From NCBI RefSeq assembly GCF_003258605.2, contig NZ_CP031264.1, forward strand, positions 806,001-870,000: a DNA stretch of 64,000 nucleotides. The letters run 5' to 3'. A program made the position numbers and the translations under genes. This DNA comes from Peterkaempfera bronchialis. Its GTDB lineage: Bacteria > Actinomycetota > Actinomycetes > Streptomycetales > Streptomycetaceae. This document shows positions 33,953 through 42,505 of the stretch, in pieces. A model generated the notes under the pieces. The model saw only the letters and a list, made by a program, of their open reading frames with translations, was not told the DNA's origin and made no database searches. Numbering within the stretch: the first letter of the stretch is position 1; each line of letters opens with the position of its first letter.

Positions 33953-34858
33953 GTGGTCGTCTTCGTTCTCGGTATCGGCGCCGCCTGCTGCCTCGGGCTG
34001 GGCTTCGTCCTCCAGCAGCACGCGGCGCAGCGAGCGCCGCGCTCCGACTTCCTTTCCTGGCGGCTGCTGCTGGCCCTGGTGCGGGACCCCGAATGGCTGC
34101 TCGGGATCGCCTTCATGATCGGCGGTCAGGTGCTGAGCGCCCTGGCGCTGGACCAGGGCGAGGTGTCGCTGGTCGAACCGCTGCTGGCGACCAATCTGCT
34201 CTTCGCCATGGCCCTGGCGCGGGTGCTGACCCGTCAGGTGCTGGGCCGCTCGGGCTGGTGCGGGGTGCTGCTGCTGGCGGCGGGGGTCACCGCGTTCATC
34301 GTGGCGGGCCGCCCGCGCGGCGGCGGTGCGGAGGCGGACGCGCTGCGGCACTGGCTGGTGCTGGGGGTGGTGGCGGGGCTGGCGCTGCTGCTGGTGTCGA
34401 CGGCCCGGCGGATGCCGCTGGTGGCGGAGGCCGCGCCGCTGGCCCTGGCGGCGGGCCTGCTGTACGGGTTGCAGGACGCGCTGACCCGTACCACCGCCCA
34501 GCGGATCGGCGTCGACGGGGTGGGCGCGGCGCTGCGCGGCTGGGAGCCGTACACGGTGCTGGCGATCGGCGTGCTGGGGCTGATCCTGGTGCAGAGCGCC
34601 TTCGGGGCGGCGCCGTTGAAGATGTCGCTGCCGGCGCTGACGGCGGCGCAGCCGCTGGCCGGGATCGCCTGCGGTGTGGGGTTCCTGGGCGACCGGCTGC
34701 GGCTGACGCCGGGGGCGATGGCGTGGGAGGCGGCGGGCCTGCTCTGCATTGTGCTGGGGGTGGTGGTGATCGGGCGCCATCCGGCGCTGCCGGACGCCTG
34801 CGAGGCGGGCGGCGCCTCGGCCCAGGGGCTGCTGGAGCGGACGGCGGGGCGGCGGTAG
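33953..34858 (+). CDS. DMT-superfamily membrane transporter
   Basis: About nine or ten hydrophobic helices form two repeated five-helix bundles of the EamA/NIPA type. GFVLQQHAAQRAP after the first helix and GEVSLVEPLLATNLLFAMALA are recognisable family segments. The start is uncertain: GTG at 33953 begins just before the first helix, but GTG 33905 and 33917 are also in frame. The substrate (metabolite or magnesium) cannot be told. It converges with a MarR gene at 26 bases. Confidence 0.75.
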   Translation: MVVFVLGIGAACCLGLGFVLQQHAAQRAPRSDFLSWRLLLALVRDPEWLLGIAFMIGGQVLSALALDQGEVSLVEPLLATNLLFAMALARVLTRQVLGRSGWCGVLLLAAGVTAFIVAGRPRGGGAEADALRHWLVLGVVAGLALLLVSTARRMPLVAEAAPLALAAGLLYGLQDALTRTTAQRIGVDGVGAALRGWEPYTVLAIGVLGLILVQSAFGAAPLKMSLPALTAAQPLAGIACGVGFLGDRLRLTPGAMAWEAAGLLCIVLGVVVIGRHPALPDACEAGGASAQGLLERTAGRR

Positions 34859-34883
34859 GGCGCTCGGGCCAGGGCGGCGCAGG

Positions 34884-35327
34884 TCAGGTCAGGGCCTGGA
34901 CCGAGGCGGCGTCCGCGTCCACGTCGGCGTCCGGGGAGAGGACCCGGGCCAGCACCTCGCGCTGGGTGGGCCTGGCCTCCTGGTAGCGGCTGCGGCCGGC
35001 CGGGGTGAGGGAGACGAAGATGCCGCGCCGGTCGGCGCTGCACATGGCGCGCTCGACCAGGCCGTTCTTCTCCAGCCGCCCGATCAGCCGGGAGAGTGCG
35101 CTCTGGCTGAGGTGCACGGCTGCGGAGAGCTCCTGGACGCGCAGCTTCTCGCAGCCGCCGCTCACGCTCTCGGCCAGCCGCTCCAGGACCTCGAACTCGC
35201 TCATCCCGAGTCCATGGCGGTCGTTGAGTTCGCGGTCGAGGGCACACGCGGTGGCGGCGTGGCGGGCGAGCAGATCGCGCCACTCCTCCACGAGGGCCCG
35301 CTCGGCGGCGGGGTCCAGGTCAGGCAC
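34884..35327 (-). CDS. MarR-family transcriptional regulator
   Basis: The 147-residue protein has the winged helix LRVQELSAAVHLSQSALSRLIGRLEKNGLVERAMCSADRRGIFVSLT (key parts: SQSALSRLIGRLE and the wing CSADRRGIFVSLT). It is divergent from an MFS efflux gene, the usual layout for a drug-responsive repressor and its pump. The 87-bp gap holds an 8-bp-arm inverted repeat that is the probable operator. Confidence 0.9.
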   Translation of the reverse strand: MPDLDPAAERALVEEWRDLLARHAATACALDRELNDRHGLGMSEFEVLERLAESVSGGCEKLRVQELSAAVHLSQSALSRLIGRLEKNGLVERAMCSADRRGIFVSLTPAGRSRYQEARPTQREVLARVLSPDADVDADAASVQALT

Positions 35328-35376
35328 GGCCCCATGGTAGCAGCTGCGGCAGAACTTAATGCGTTCACACTAAATT

Positions 35377-35397
35377 CATGTGCATTGGTTGCACATG
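35377..35397. promoter_or_regulatory. Probable MarR operator
   Basis: CATGTGCA (35377-35384) and TGCACATG (35390-35397) form perfect 8-bp arms around TTGGT. The site is midway between the divergent marR and MFS genes and ends 17 bases before the MFS start codon, so binding would block that promoter. The TGCACATGCA core also occurs in the triad promoter near 39050. Confidence 0.7.
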
Positions 35398-35414
35398 CAT
35401 GTACTCTGCTGCAC

Positions 35415-36956
35415 ATGACCACGACCGAAGAGCGCTGGAGCCCACGCCTGTGGGGCACCCTCGTCGTCCTCTGCGCCGCCTTGTTCCTCGATGCCCTGGA
35501 CGTCTCGATGGTGGGCGTGGCGCTCCCCTCCATCCGCACCGAACTCGGCCTGTCCACCTCGTCCCTGCAATGGGTGGTCAGCGGATACGTCCTCGGCTAC
35601 GGCGGTCTGCTGCTGCTCGGCGGCCGGGCCGCAGACCTGCTGGGCCGCCGCCGGGTCTTCCTGATCGCCCTCGGCGTCTTCGCCGCCGCCTCGCTCTTCG
35701 GCGGCATGGTCGACAGCGGCGGCCTGCTGATCGCCTCGCGCTTCCTCAAGGGCATCGCCGCGGCCTTCACCGCCCCGGCCGGACTGTCGATCATCACCAC
35801 CACCTTCGCCGAGGGTCCGGCCCGCAACCGCGCCCTCTCCATCTACACCACCTGCGGCGCCAGCGGCTTCTCGCTGGGCCTGGTGCTCAGCGGTGTGCTC
35901 ACCGAGGTCGGCTGGCGGTGGACCTTCCTCTCCCCGGTACCGGTCGCGCTGCTCGCCCTGGCCGCCGGAATCCGGCTGATCCCCCGCCAGACCGGGCCCG
36001 AGCGCACCGGCGGCGGCTACGACCTGGCGGGCGCGGTGACCGCCACCGGCGGGCTGCTGCTGCTCGTCTACACCGTCACCGAGGCGCAGGGCGCCGGCTG
36101 GGCGAGCGCCCGCACGGTGCTGTCGCTGCTGGCCGTGGCCGCCCTCTTCGCCGCCTTCGTGGCCGTGGAGCGGCGCACCGCGCACCCGCTGGTACGGCTC
36201 ACCATCTTCCGCAACGGCAGCGTCACCCGGGCCAATCTGGCGGCGCTGGCCTTCTTCGGCACGTACACCGGGTTCCAGTTCGTCGCCACCCTCTACCTCC
36301 AGACCCTGCTCGGCTGGTCGGCGCTGGAGATGGCCCTCGGCTTCCTGCCCGCCGGAGTGCTGGTGGCGGTGGCCTCCACCCGGATGGGCGCCATCGTGGA
36401 CCGGTTCGGCACCTCCCGGCTGATGGTGGCGGGCTTCGCGGCGCTGGTGGCCGGCTATGCGCTCTTCCTGCGGATCGGGGTGCACGGCTCGTACCCGGGC
36501 CTGGTGCTGCCCAGCATGATCCTGATCGGTGTCGCCTGCGCCCTGTGCATCCCCTCGCTCAACATCGCGGCCACCAGCGGGGTCTCCGACGAGGAGCAGG
36601 GACTGGCCTCCGGGCTGGTCAACACCTCCTTCCAGGTGGGCGGCGCGGTGGTACTCGCGGTGGTCACCGCCGTGGTGACGGCGGGCAGCGGCGGCGGCAC
36701 CTCCGCACAGGCGCAGTTGGACGGCTACCGCCCGGCGGTCGCCCTGGTGACCGGCGTGGCGCTGCTGGGCCTGCTGGCGACGCTGGCGGGGGTGGTGCTG
36801 GACCGCCGCCGGCTGGTGGCGGCCACCCGCGCCGCCGCCGTCGCCGTCCCCGACTACCGCTACCCCGGCCCGGAGACGTCCGACGCGCCCTCCCCCGCCA
36901 CCGCTTCCGGCGGGACCGCAGACCCGGCAGCCTCGGCGGCGTCCATCCGACGCTGA
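35415..36956 (+). CDS. MFS drug exporter (DHA2/EmrB type, 14 helices)
   Basis: The 513-residue protein has 14 predicted helices. It shows the DHA2 signature DALDVSMVGVALPSI in helix 1, GGRAADLLGRRRVF between helices 2 and 3, and antiporter-like GASGFSLGLVLSGVLTE. The C-terminal 45 residues are a disordered tail. It probably expels hydrophobic drugs in exchange for protons, under the divergent MarR protein. A strong hairpin follows the stop. Confidence 0.92.
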   Translation: MTTTEERWSPRLWGTLVVLCAALFLDALDVSMVGVALPSIRTELGLSTSSLQWVVSGYVLGYGGLLLLGGRAADLLGRRRVFLIALGVFAAASLFGGMVDSGGLLIASRFLKGIAAAFTAPAGLSIITTTFAEGPARNRALSIYTTCGASGFSLGLVLSGVLTEVGWRWTFLSPVPVALLALAAGIRLIPRQTGPERTGGGYDLAGAVTATGGLLLLVYTVTEAQGAGWASARTVLSLLAVAALFAAFVAVERRTAHPLVRLTIFRNGSVTRANLAALAFFGTYTGFQFVATLYLQTLLGWSALEMALGFLPAGVLVAVASTRMGAIVDRFGTSRLMVAGFAALVAGYALFLRIGVHGSYPGLVLPSMILIGVACALCIPSLNIAATSGVSDEEQGLASGLVNTSFQVGGAVVLAVVTAVVTAGSGGGTSAQAQLDGYRPAVALVTGVALLGLLATLAGVVLDRRRLVAATRAAAVAVPDYRYPGPETSDAPSPATASGGTADPAASAASIRR

Positions 36957-36982
36957 CGCCGCAGGCAGCCGCTCCCGGGGGG

Positions 36983-37018
36983 CGGCAGGGCCCGGACCAC
37001 CCGGTCCGGGCCCTGCCG
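36983..37018 (+). terminator. Terminator after the MFS gene
   Basis: A 15-bp perfect stem (GGCAGGGCCCGGACC against GGTCCGGGCCCTGCC), extended by one C-G pair, has a tight 4-base loop, 27 bases after the MFS stop. Confidence 0.85.
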
Positions 37019-37162
37019 GCTATGGCGGTGCTGCACGGTGACGGCCTGCGGGAGACTGCGCACCCGGCAGACGGGGGGCAGGGCATGGCCGGGCAGACGA
37101 CGTCGCCATCCGTGATCAGCCGGCAGCCGCCCTGAGGGCTCTGCCCTGAGGACCACGAACGG

Positions 37163-37207
37163 CGGGCGTCTGCTCACCGATCCCCCGTTTCGGTGAGCAG
37201 ACGCCCG
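37163..37207 (+). terminator. Second strong hairpin upstream of tetR
   Basis: A 17-bp perfect stem (CGGGCGTCTGCTCACCG against CGGTGAGCAGACGCCCG) with an 11-base loop ending in TTT lies 145 bases after the first hairpin. Between the two is a 16-codon frame (ATG 37085) preceded by a G-rich run, but no convincing gene. Confidence 0.75.
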
Positions 37208-37278
37208 GTGTCGGGGCATGGCGGACTCTCCAGGAACGGTCCGCCCGCGCCCCGGCCGTCGTCGGCGGCCCCAGTATA

Positions 37279-37293
37279 TTGACTGGGAGCCAA
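37279..37293. promoter_or_regulatory. TetR-type inverted repeat
   Basis: TTGACTGGGAGCCAA has matching TTGxCT and AGxCAA arms around GGG. It sits 17 bases before the tetR start codon and is probably the autoregulatory operator. Confidence 0.55.
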
Positions 37294-37310
37294 CCAACGT
37301 ATGGAGCACG

Positions 37311-37961
37311 ATGTCACCTCGACGGGCCTCGGTCAATGAGGAGATGCGCAGGCGTTCCCAGGAGCGCATCATGCGGGCGACCGTCGAGCTGGTCGACAAG
37401 CAGGGCTACGCCGGGACGACGCTGGCGGACATCGCCGAGCACGCGGGGCTGGCCCGGGGGCTGGTGTCGTACTACTTCGCAGGGAAGCACCTGCTGCTGC
37501 AGTCGGCGGTGCACCGGGAGATGCATCTGCACCTGGCGGCCGAGCTGGACCGGCTCCCCGAGGACGCCTCGCCCGATACGCGGCTGGCCTGCGCGGTCGA
37601 CGCCATCCTGGGGTTCGCGCTGGCCCATCCCCGCCTGATGCGCTCCCACCTGGCGCTGATCCTGGACCCGGACTCGGGGGCGTTTGTGCAGGATCCCGAG
37701 CAGCAGCGGCTGGGCGCGCTGCTCCAGGGAGTGCTGCACGGGCGCGGGTCGGCGGATCCGGCCGCCGACCATGCGGTGCTGCGCAGCTCGCTGATGGGCG
37801 GCTGCATCGGGGTACTGCTGCCGGGCGCGGAGACCCCACTGGTCCCGATCCGGGCCGACCTGTTCGCCCGCTACGGGCTGGCGTGGGAGCTGGGCACGCC
37901 GCCGCAACCGCAGCCGCCGCCCGGGTTCCGGCCGACCGGGGCTGCCGTGGACCGCTGCTGA
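37311..37961 (+). CDS. TetR-family transcriptional regulator
   Basis: The 216-residue protein has the TetR helix-turn-helix IMRATVELVDKQGYAGTTLADIAEHAGLARGLVSYYFAGKHLLL (core GTTLADIAEHAGLARGLVSYY) and a helical ligand domain ending in a Pro/Gln-rich tail. The ATG at 37311 has GGAG four bases upstream. It converges with the XRE gene at 11 bases. It might act on the MFS gene upstream, but that gene already has a divergent MarR, so self-control or a distant target is more likely. Confidence 0.9.
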   Translation: MSPRRASVNEEMRRRSQERIMRATVELVDKQGYAGTTLADIAEHAGLARGLVSYYFAGKHLLLQSAVHREMHLHLAAELDRLPEDASPDTRLACAVDAILGFALAHPRLMRSHLALILDPDSGAFVQDPEQQRLGALLQGVLHGRGSADPAADHAVLRSSLMGGCIGVLLPGAETPLVPIRADLFARYGLAWELGTPPQPQPPPGFRPTGAAVDRC

Positions 37962-37972
37962 CGGGTGCCCGG

Positions 37973-38839
37973 TCAGCCCTCCACCAGGATCGACTTCAGC
38001 AGGTCCACGGTCTGCTCCGGAGTCAGGCTGTCGACGCAGAGCCGCTCCATGACCTGGATGTAGGAGTCGACGTCGTCGCGCTTGTCCAGATAGAGGGCGC
38101 TGGTGAGCTGCTCCAGATAGACGACGTCGGCGAGGTCCTGCTCGGGGAAGCGCAGGATGGTGAAGGCGCCGCTCTCCGCCGCGTGGCAGCCGAACCGGAA
38201 CGGCATCACCTGCACCACCACATTGGGCTGCTCGGCGATGTCGATCAGATGCTGCACCTGAGCGCGCATCACCTCGGGCCCGCCGACCGGGCGGCGCAGC
38301 GCGGCCTCGTCGATGACGGCCCACAGCCGGGGCGAGTCACCGCCGGCCAGCAGCTTCTGCCGGCGCATCCGCAGGCCGACGCGGCGCTCGATCTCCTCGT
38401 CGCCGATGGCGGGCCGGGCCAGCCCGAAGACCGCCCGCGCGTAGTCCTCGCTCTGGAGCAGCCCGGGGACGAACTGCAACTCATAGGTCCGGATCAGGGC
38501 TGCGGCCTCCTCCAGCCCGACATAGGTCTGGAACCAGTTCGGCAGCACATCGCTGAAGCTGTGCCACCAACCTGACTTGTTGGCCTCGCGGACGAGGCCG
38601 AGCAGCGCCTCGCGCTCCGTCTCGTCCTTGACGCCGTACAGGCTGAGCAGGTCCGCCACGTCGCGCTCCTTGAAGCTGACGCGGCCCAGCTCCATGCGGC
38701 TGATCTTGGACTCGGAGGCCCGGATCGTGTATCCCGCGTCCTCGCGGGTGATGCCCTTGGCCTCACGGAGCCGACGCAGCTGGGAGCCGAGGAGGATCCG
38801 GCGCACCATCGAGCCGCCCCCCGGCTGAACTGTGGTCAT
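37973..38839 (-). CDS. XRE regulator with DUF5753 (Scr1/WhiJ-like)
   Basis: The 288-residue protein starts after GGAGG. The helix-turn-helix is LGSQLRRLREAKGITREDAGYTIRASESKISRMELGRVSF (core GITREDAGYTIRASESKISRMELG). The DUF5753 domain follows (about 100-280), with FQTYVGLEEAAALIRTYELQFVPGLLQSEDYARAV as its entry motif. It forms a triad with a divergent ATPase-fold gene and a DUF397 gene, as in the whiJ and abaA loci of Streptomyces, which affect development and antibiotic production. Confidence 0.92.
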   Translation of the reverse strand: MTTVQPGGGSMVRRILLGSQLRRLREAKGITREDAGYTIRASESKISRMELGRVSFKERDVADLLSLYGVKDETEREALLGLVREANKSGWWHSFSDVLPNWFQTYVGLEEAAALIRTYELQFVPGLLQSEDYARAVFGLARPAIGDEEIERRVGLRMRRQKLLAGGDSPRLWAVIDEAALRRPVGGPEVMRAQVQHLIDIAEQPNVVVQVMPFRFGCHAAESGAFTILRFPEQDLADVVYLEQLTSALYLDKRDDVDSYIQVMERLCVDSLTPEQTVDLLKSILVEG

Positions 38840-38949
38840 GCGGTCTTACCTCCACCCGACGAAAACAGCGCACAGTCTGCCACTACCCGGCTGCGAACGG
38901 TGCCGGACGGGCATGGGGTCACCCCAGATTGTTGCGTATGCAGGTCCGG

Positions 38950-39055
38950 ATGCACGTGCATTCGCCAGGCGCATATGCCAGTCGAACGCCTGCACGTGAA
39001 TCGGCTCTTGCATCTGCCGTTAGCAAAGAGGACCATGGTGCACGTGCACATGCAC
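38950..39055. promoter_or_regulatory. Cluster of TGCACGTGCA-type palindromes in the triad promoter
   Basis: ATGCACGTGCAT (38950-38961) and GTGCACGTGCAC (39038-39049) are perfect 12-bp palindromes. A half-matching CCTGCACGTGAA lies at 38989-39000, and TGCACATGCA (39045-39054) overlaps the second site. They fill the 354-bp gap between the divergent XRE and ATPase genes, where no other gene is visible. Confidence 0.8.
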
Positions 39056-39193
39056 ACCCACTGGCAACCCTGCGGGGACCGCGTCACCCCCACGCGAGAG
39101 TCCGCTCACCGGCCACTGCGCGCCCCCGCGCATCCGACCGGAGAGGGCCGACGCGCGCGGACGCCCCGGCCCACCGAGTCGGAGGTGTCCCGC

Positions 39194-39760
39194 ATGACCC
39201 CGGCGGGTCCCGCTGTGTCAAGCCCCTTATGGGAGGAGCTGTTCATGGGCGCCGGTCCGGCAGTCCTGGCCGACCCGGACGTGGTCACCTGTACTCTCAC
39301 CCCCCGCTATGAGGCGGTGAAGACGGCACGTGACTTCACCCGGAACTCGCTCCACCGCTGGGGACTCGGCGAGCTCTTCGACGACATCGCACTGGTGGCG
39401 TCGGAGCTGGTGACCAACGCTCTGCGGCACGCCCTCCAGCTTCGGGCGGGTGACGCCCAGGGACGCATCCCCACGCAGCCCCAGCACGGCCCCGCGGCCG
39501 AGCAGTTGCCCATCCGCATCAGCCTGGTGCACCGCGCACCGCAGGTGGTGTTCGCGGTGAGCGACCCCAGCAGCGCGGGCCCGGTCGCCCGCGACGCGGA
39601 CTACATAGCCGAGTCGGGCCGTGGGCTCCACCTGGTGGACTCCTTCAGCCGCTCCTGGGGCTGGCATCCACTGGCCGGAGCCGGAAAGGTGGTCTGGGCG
39701 CTCTTCGAGGCCCATGAGGCCACGGTCGACAACGGCGGCGGCAGGCACCGCAGGGCCTGA
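39194..39760 (+). CDS. Anti-sigma-like ATP-binding protein (HATPase_c_2)
   Basis: From ATG 39194 (GGAGG eight bases upstream) the product has 188 residues. The GHKL ATPase motifs are the N box DDIALVASELVTNALRHA, the G1 box VFAVSDPSSAGP, and ESGRGLHLVDSFSRSWGW. Such proteins bind partner switches or sigma factors in the RsbW manner. It belongs to the XRE/ATPase/DUF397 triad and shares the palindrome-rich promoter region. Actual kinase activity is not certain. Confidence 0.9.
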   Translation: MTPAGPAVSSPLWEELFMGAGPAVLADPDVVTCTLTPRYEAVKTARDFTRNSLHRWGLGELFDDIALVASELVTNALRHALQLRAGDAQGRIPTQPQHGPAAEQLPIRISLVHRAPQVVFAVSDPSSAGPVARDADYIAESGRGLHLVDSFSRSWGWHPLAGAGKVVWALFEAHEATVDNGGGRHRRA

Positions 39761-39876
39761 CCAACCGCAGGGCCTGACCACAGCAAGGCGTGACCAGAGC
39801 AGACAGAGCGGCAGGGGCCGCCACCGGAGTCTCCGGTGGCGGCCCCTGCCGCTGCGGTGAGGCAGACCCGTCGTGG

Positions 39877-40113
39877 TCACTGGACCAGGTGGTCGAACTC
39901 CCCGTCCTTGGCCCCCAGCAGCAGCGCCTCGATCTCCGCGCGGGTGTAGATCAGGGCCGGCCCTTCGGGGAACCGGGAGTTGCGCATGGCGACGTCGCCG
40001 CCCGGCAGTTTGGCCAACTCCACGCAGTTTCCCTGCGAGTTGCTGTGCCGACTCTTCTGCCAGACAACGCCACGGATCTCCGCGGCCGCCATGCCGTTGT
40101 GTATGTGGCGCAT
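39877..40113 (-). CDS. DUF397 small protein of the triad
   Basis: The 78-residue protein starts at ATG 40113 with GGGAG seven bases upstream. The DUF397 core WQKSRHSNSQGNCVELAKLPGGDVAMRNSRFPEGPALIY (landmarks WQKSRHS, NCVELA, VAMRNSRFP) is complete, and the C-terminus is acidic. DUF397 proteins work with Scr1/WhiJ-type XRE regulators. A TGCACGTGCA site 133 bases upstream links it to the same control. Confidence 0.92.
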   Translation of the reverse strand: MRHIHNGMAAAEIRGVVWQKSRHSNSQGNCVELAKLPGGDVAMRNSRFPEGPALIYTRAEIEALLLGAKDGEFDHLVQ

Positions 40114-40245
40114 AGAAAACTCCCGGAATGCGAGTACTGCGCGTGCTGCCGTACTGCTCGGCTTCTCGATCGTGCGGCCGGCAGGGGATCACTCCACCCA
40201 GCGAAAGTCCTGGTACCCGCCTCACTGGACGTGATGATAACCCGA

Positions 40246-40257
40246 GTGCACGTGCAT
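40246..40257 (-). promoter_or_regulatory. TGCACGTGCA palindrome upstream of DUF397
   Basis: GTGCACGTGCAT holds the same 10-bp palindrome as the two triad promoter sites. The rest of the 381-bp gap (40114-40494) shows no gene; the GH3 promoter must lie in its right half. Confidence 0.75.
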
Positions 40258-40494
40258 CCGCACACGCAATTGCCTGTGCATGAAACGGTACGCCACGTGA
40301 CGAAACCCCCTCTGTAAAAGCGAATTGACGCTTCGTAAGCGGACATAGCCGAGCGGAACGTCCCACCCGATGGCTACACTCCGCGTACGCTCGACTTCCC
40401 CGGGGTCCGCCGGGTCGAATTCGACGCCACCGCAACGGGCACACGGTCAGTCACGGACCCGGTGTGAGACTGATCACTCGGAGGTGGGCGCACC

Positions 40495-42210
40495 ATGGCG
40501 CAGGACCTCGACACCCGCGTCCGGGCACTGCTCGCCCGGATGTGCCTTGAGGACAAGGTCGGCCAGCTCTTCGTCAGCCGCGTCCACGGCGGCGACACCG
40601 AGCACCCCTCCCCCGCCGAGGCAGCCGAGAACCGCAAGGCCCTCGGGGTCGCCACCGCCGCCGAGGCGGTGGCCCGCTACCGGCTGGGCGGCGTCGTCTA
40701 CTTCGGCTGGACCGGCAACCTCGACAGCCCCGAGCGCACCGCGGCACTCTCCGCCGGACTCCAGCGCGCCGCCCGCCTGCTCCCCGTACCCGTGCCCCTG
40801 CTGATCGCCACCGACCAGGAGCAGGGCTCGGTGGTCCGCATCGGCCCACCGGCCACCGGATTCCCCGGCGCCATGGCGCTCGGCGCCTCCGGCCGCCCGG
40901 AGGACGCCCGCAGCGCCGCCCGGGTCACCGGCACGGAGTTGGCCGCGCTCGGCATCAACCAGGACTACGCCCCGGTCGCCGACGTCAACCTCGACCCCGC
41001 CAACCCGGTGATCGGCACCCGGTCCTTCGGCGGAGACCCGAGCGCGGTCGCCGCCCTCACCGCCGCCCAGGTGCAGGGCTTCCACGACGCGGGCACGGTC
41101 TGCACGGCCAAGCACTTCCCCGGCCACGGGGACACCTCCGCCGACAGCCACACCGGTCTGCCGGTGATCGGGCACAGCCGGGCCGAGTGGGAGCGGGTGG
41201 ACCTTCCGCCGTTCGCCGCCGCCGTCCGACACGGGGTGGACTCCGTGATGACGGCGCATATCGTCGTCCCCGCGCTCGACCCCTCCGGCGACCCGGCCAC
41301 CCTCTCCCGGCCGATCATCACCGGCCTGCTGCGCCGACACCTCGGCTATGACGGCGTGGTGGTCACCGACTCCCTCACCATGGCGGGCGTACGGACCCGC
41401 TACGGGGACGACCGGGTACCCGTACTCGCCCTCAAGGCCGGTGCCGACCAACTGCTCGATCCGCCCGACCTGGCGCTCGCCTACCGGTCGGTGCTGCATG
41501 CGGTACGCGACGGTGAACTGACCGAGAGCCGGATCGACGCCTCCGTGACCCGGGTGCTGCGGCTGAAGGTGCGGCGCGGACTCTTCGAGCGGCGGCCACC
41601 CGACCCGGCCTCGGTCCGGCGGCTGCTGGGTACGCCCGCGCACCTCGCGGTGGCCGACACCGTGGCCGACCACAGCATCACGCTGCTGCGCAACGACGAT
41701 CGCGTCCTGCCGCTCGCGGCGGCGGCCGGGCGGCCGGTGCTGGTGACCGGCTGGGAGCCGGTCGGCGGCTCCGCCGGGATCGGCACCGCCGCCGGACAGC
41801 CGGTACGGGAGCTGGCCGCCGCCCTCTCCGCCCTCGGGCTCCCCACCCGGGCGCTCCCCACCGGCCCGGCCCCCGACGCCGCAGCGGTGGCCCGCGCCAC
41901 CCGGGCCGCCGGGGACACCGGGGACACCGGGGTCACCGGGGACGCGGGGGGCGGCGGCGCGGTGGTGGTGCTCACCGGCGGGGCGGCCGGAGACGCCGCA
42001 CAGCGGCGGCTGGTGGCCGCGCTGCTGGCGACGGGGCGGCCCATGGTGCAGATCGCCGTCCGCGACCCCTACGACCTGGCCCGGCTGCCCGGGGTACGCA
42101 CCGCCCTGGCCACCTACTCCTGGTCCCCGGCGTCGATGCGGGCGGCGGCCCGGGTCCTGGCCGGCCGTACCACCCCCACCGGCCGACCGCCCGTCACCCT
42201 CCCCGACTGA
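40495..42210 (+). CDS. GH3 glycoside hydrolase (beta-N-acetylhexosaminidase/beta-glucosidase)
   Basis: The 571-residue protein follows GGAGG and has no signal peptide. The GH3 core motif is CTAKHFPGHGDTSADSHTGLP (core KHFPGHGDT; the His in this motif is characteristic of NagZ-type members). The nucleophile Asp is in GVVVTDSLTMAGV. A C-terminal alpha/beta domain (about 400-570) contains a low-complexity GDTGDTGVTGDAGGGG insert. The NagZ-like motif suggests action on N-acetylglucosaminides, for example in cell-wall recycling. The enzyme appears to be cytosolic. Confidence 0.88.
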   Translation: MAQDLDTRVRALLARMCLEDKVGQLFVSRVHGGDTEHPSPAEAAENRKALGVATAAEAVARYRLGGVVYFGWTGNLDSPERTAALSAGLQRAARLLPVPVPLLIATDQEQGSVVRIGPPATGFPGAMALGASGRPEDARSAARVTGTELAALGINQDYAPVADVNLDPANPVIGTRSFGGDPSAVAALTAAQVQGFHDAGTVCTAKHFPGHGDTSADSHTGLPVIGHSRAEWERVDLPPFAAAVRHGVDSVMTAHIVVPALDPSGDPATLSRPIITGLLRRHLGYDGVVVTDSLTMAGVRTRYGDDRVPVLALKAGADQLLDPPDLALAYRSVLHAVRDGELTESRIDASVTRVLRLKVRRGLFERRPPDPASVRRLLGTPAHLAVADTVADHSITLLRNDDRVLPLAAAAGRPVLVTGWEPVGGSAGIGTAAGQPVRELAAALSALGLPTRALPTGPAPDAAAVARATRAAGDTGDTGVTGDAGGGGAVVVLTGGAAGDAAQRRLVAALLATGRPMVQIAVRDPYDLARLPGVRTALATYSWSPASMRAAARVLAGRTTPTGRPPVTLPD

Positions 42211-42505
42211 CCGCCCCCCACCATGCCCGGCCCCTCCGCTTCACCCTCCCCCGGCCGACCCGCCCCCGCCGCGCTCTCTCACCTCTTTCTTCACCACTCG
42301 CGCCCCGCACCGGCACACCGGCGTGACAGCAGGTCACAGCAGCCACGACGGTGCCCGCAGGGCCAGCCGACACCGACCGGAGCCGATCACGGCGTGACCG
42401 TTTCGGCCTCTTTCTGATTCCCTGTCCTACTTGTCCTCGCTGCGGCACGCCGGTTCCGGGAGCCCGCTGCCGCAGAGTCATCCGAATGACCTACGATCGG
42501 TCGCC

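Noticed and set aside
37085-37135. A 16-codon frame between two terminators
   Set aside because: A G-rich run precedes the ATG, but the product has no feature and chance frames this short are common.
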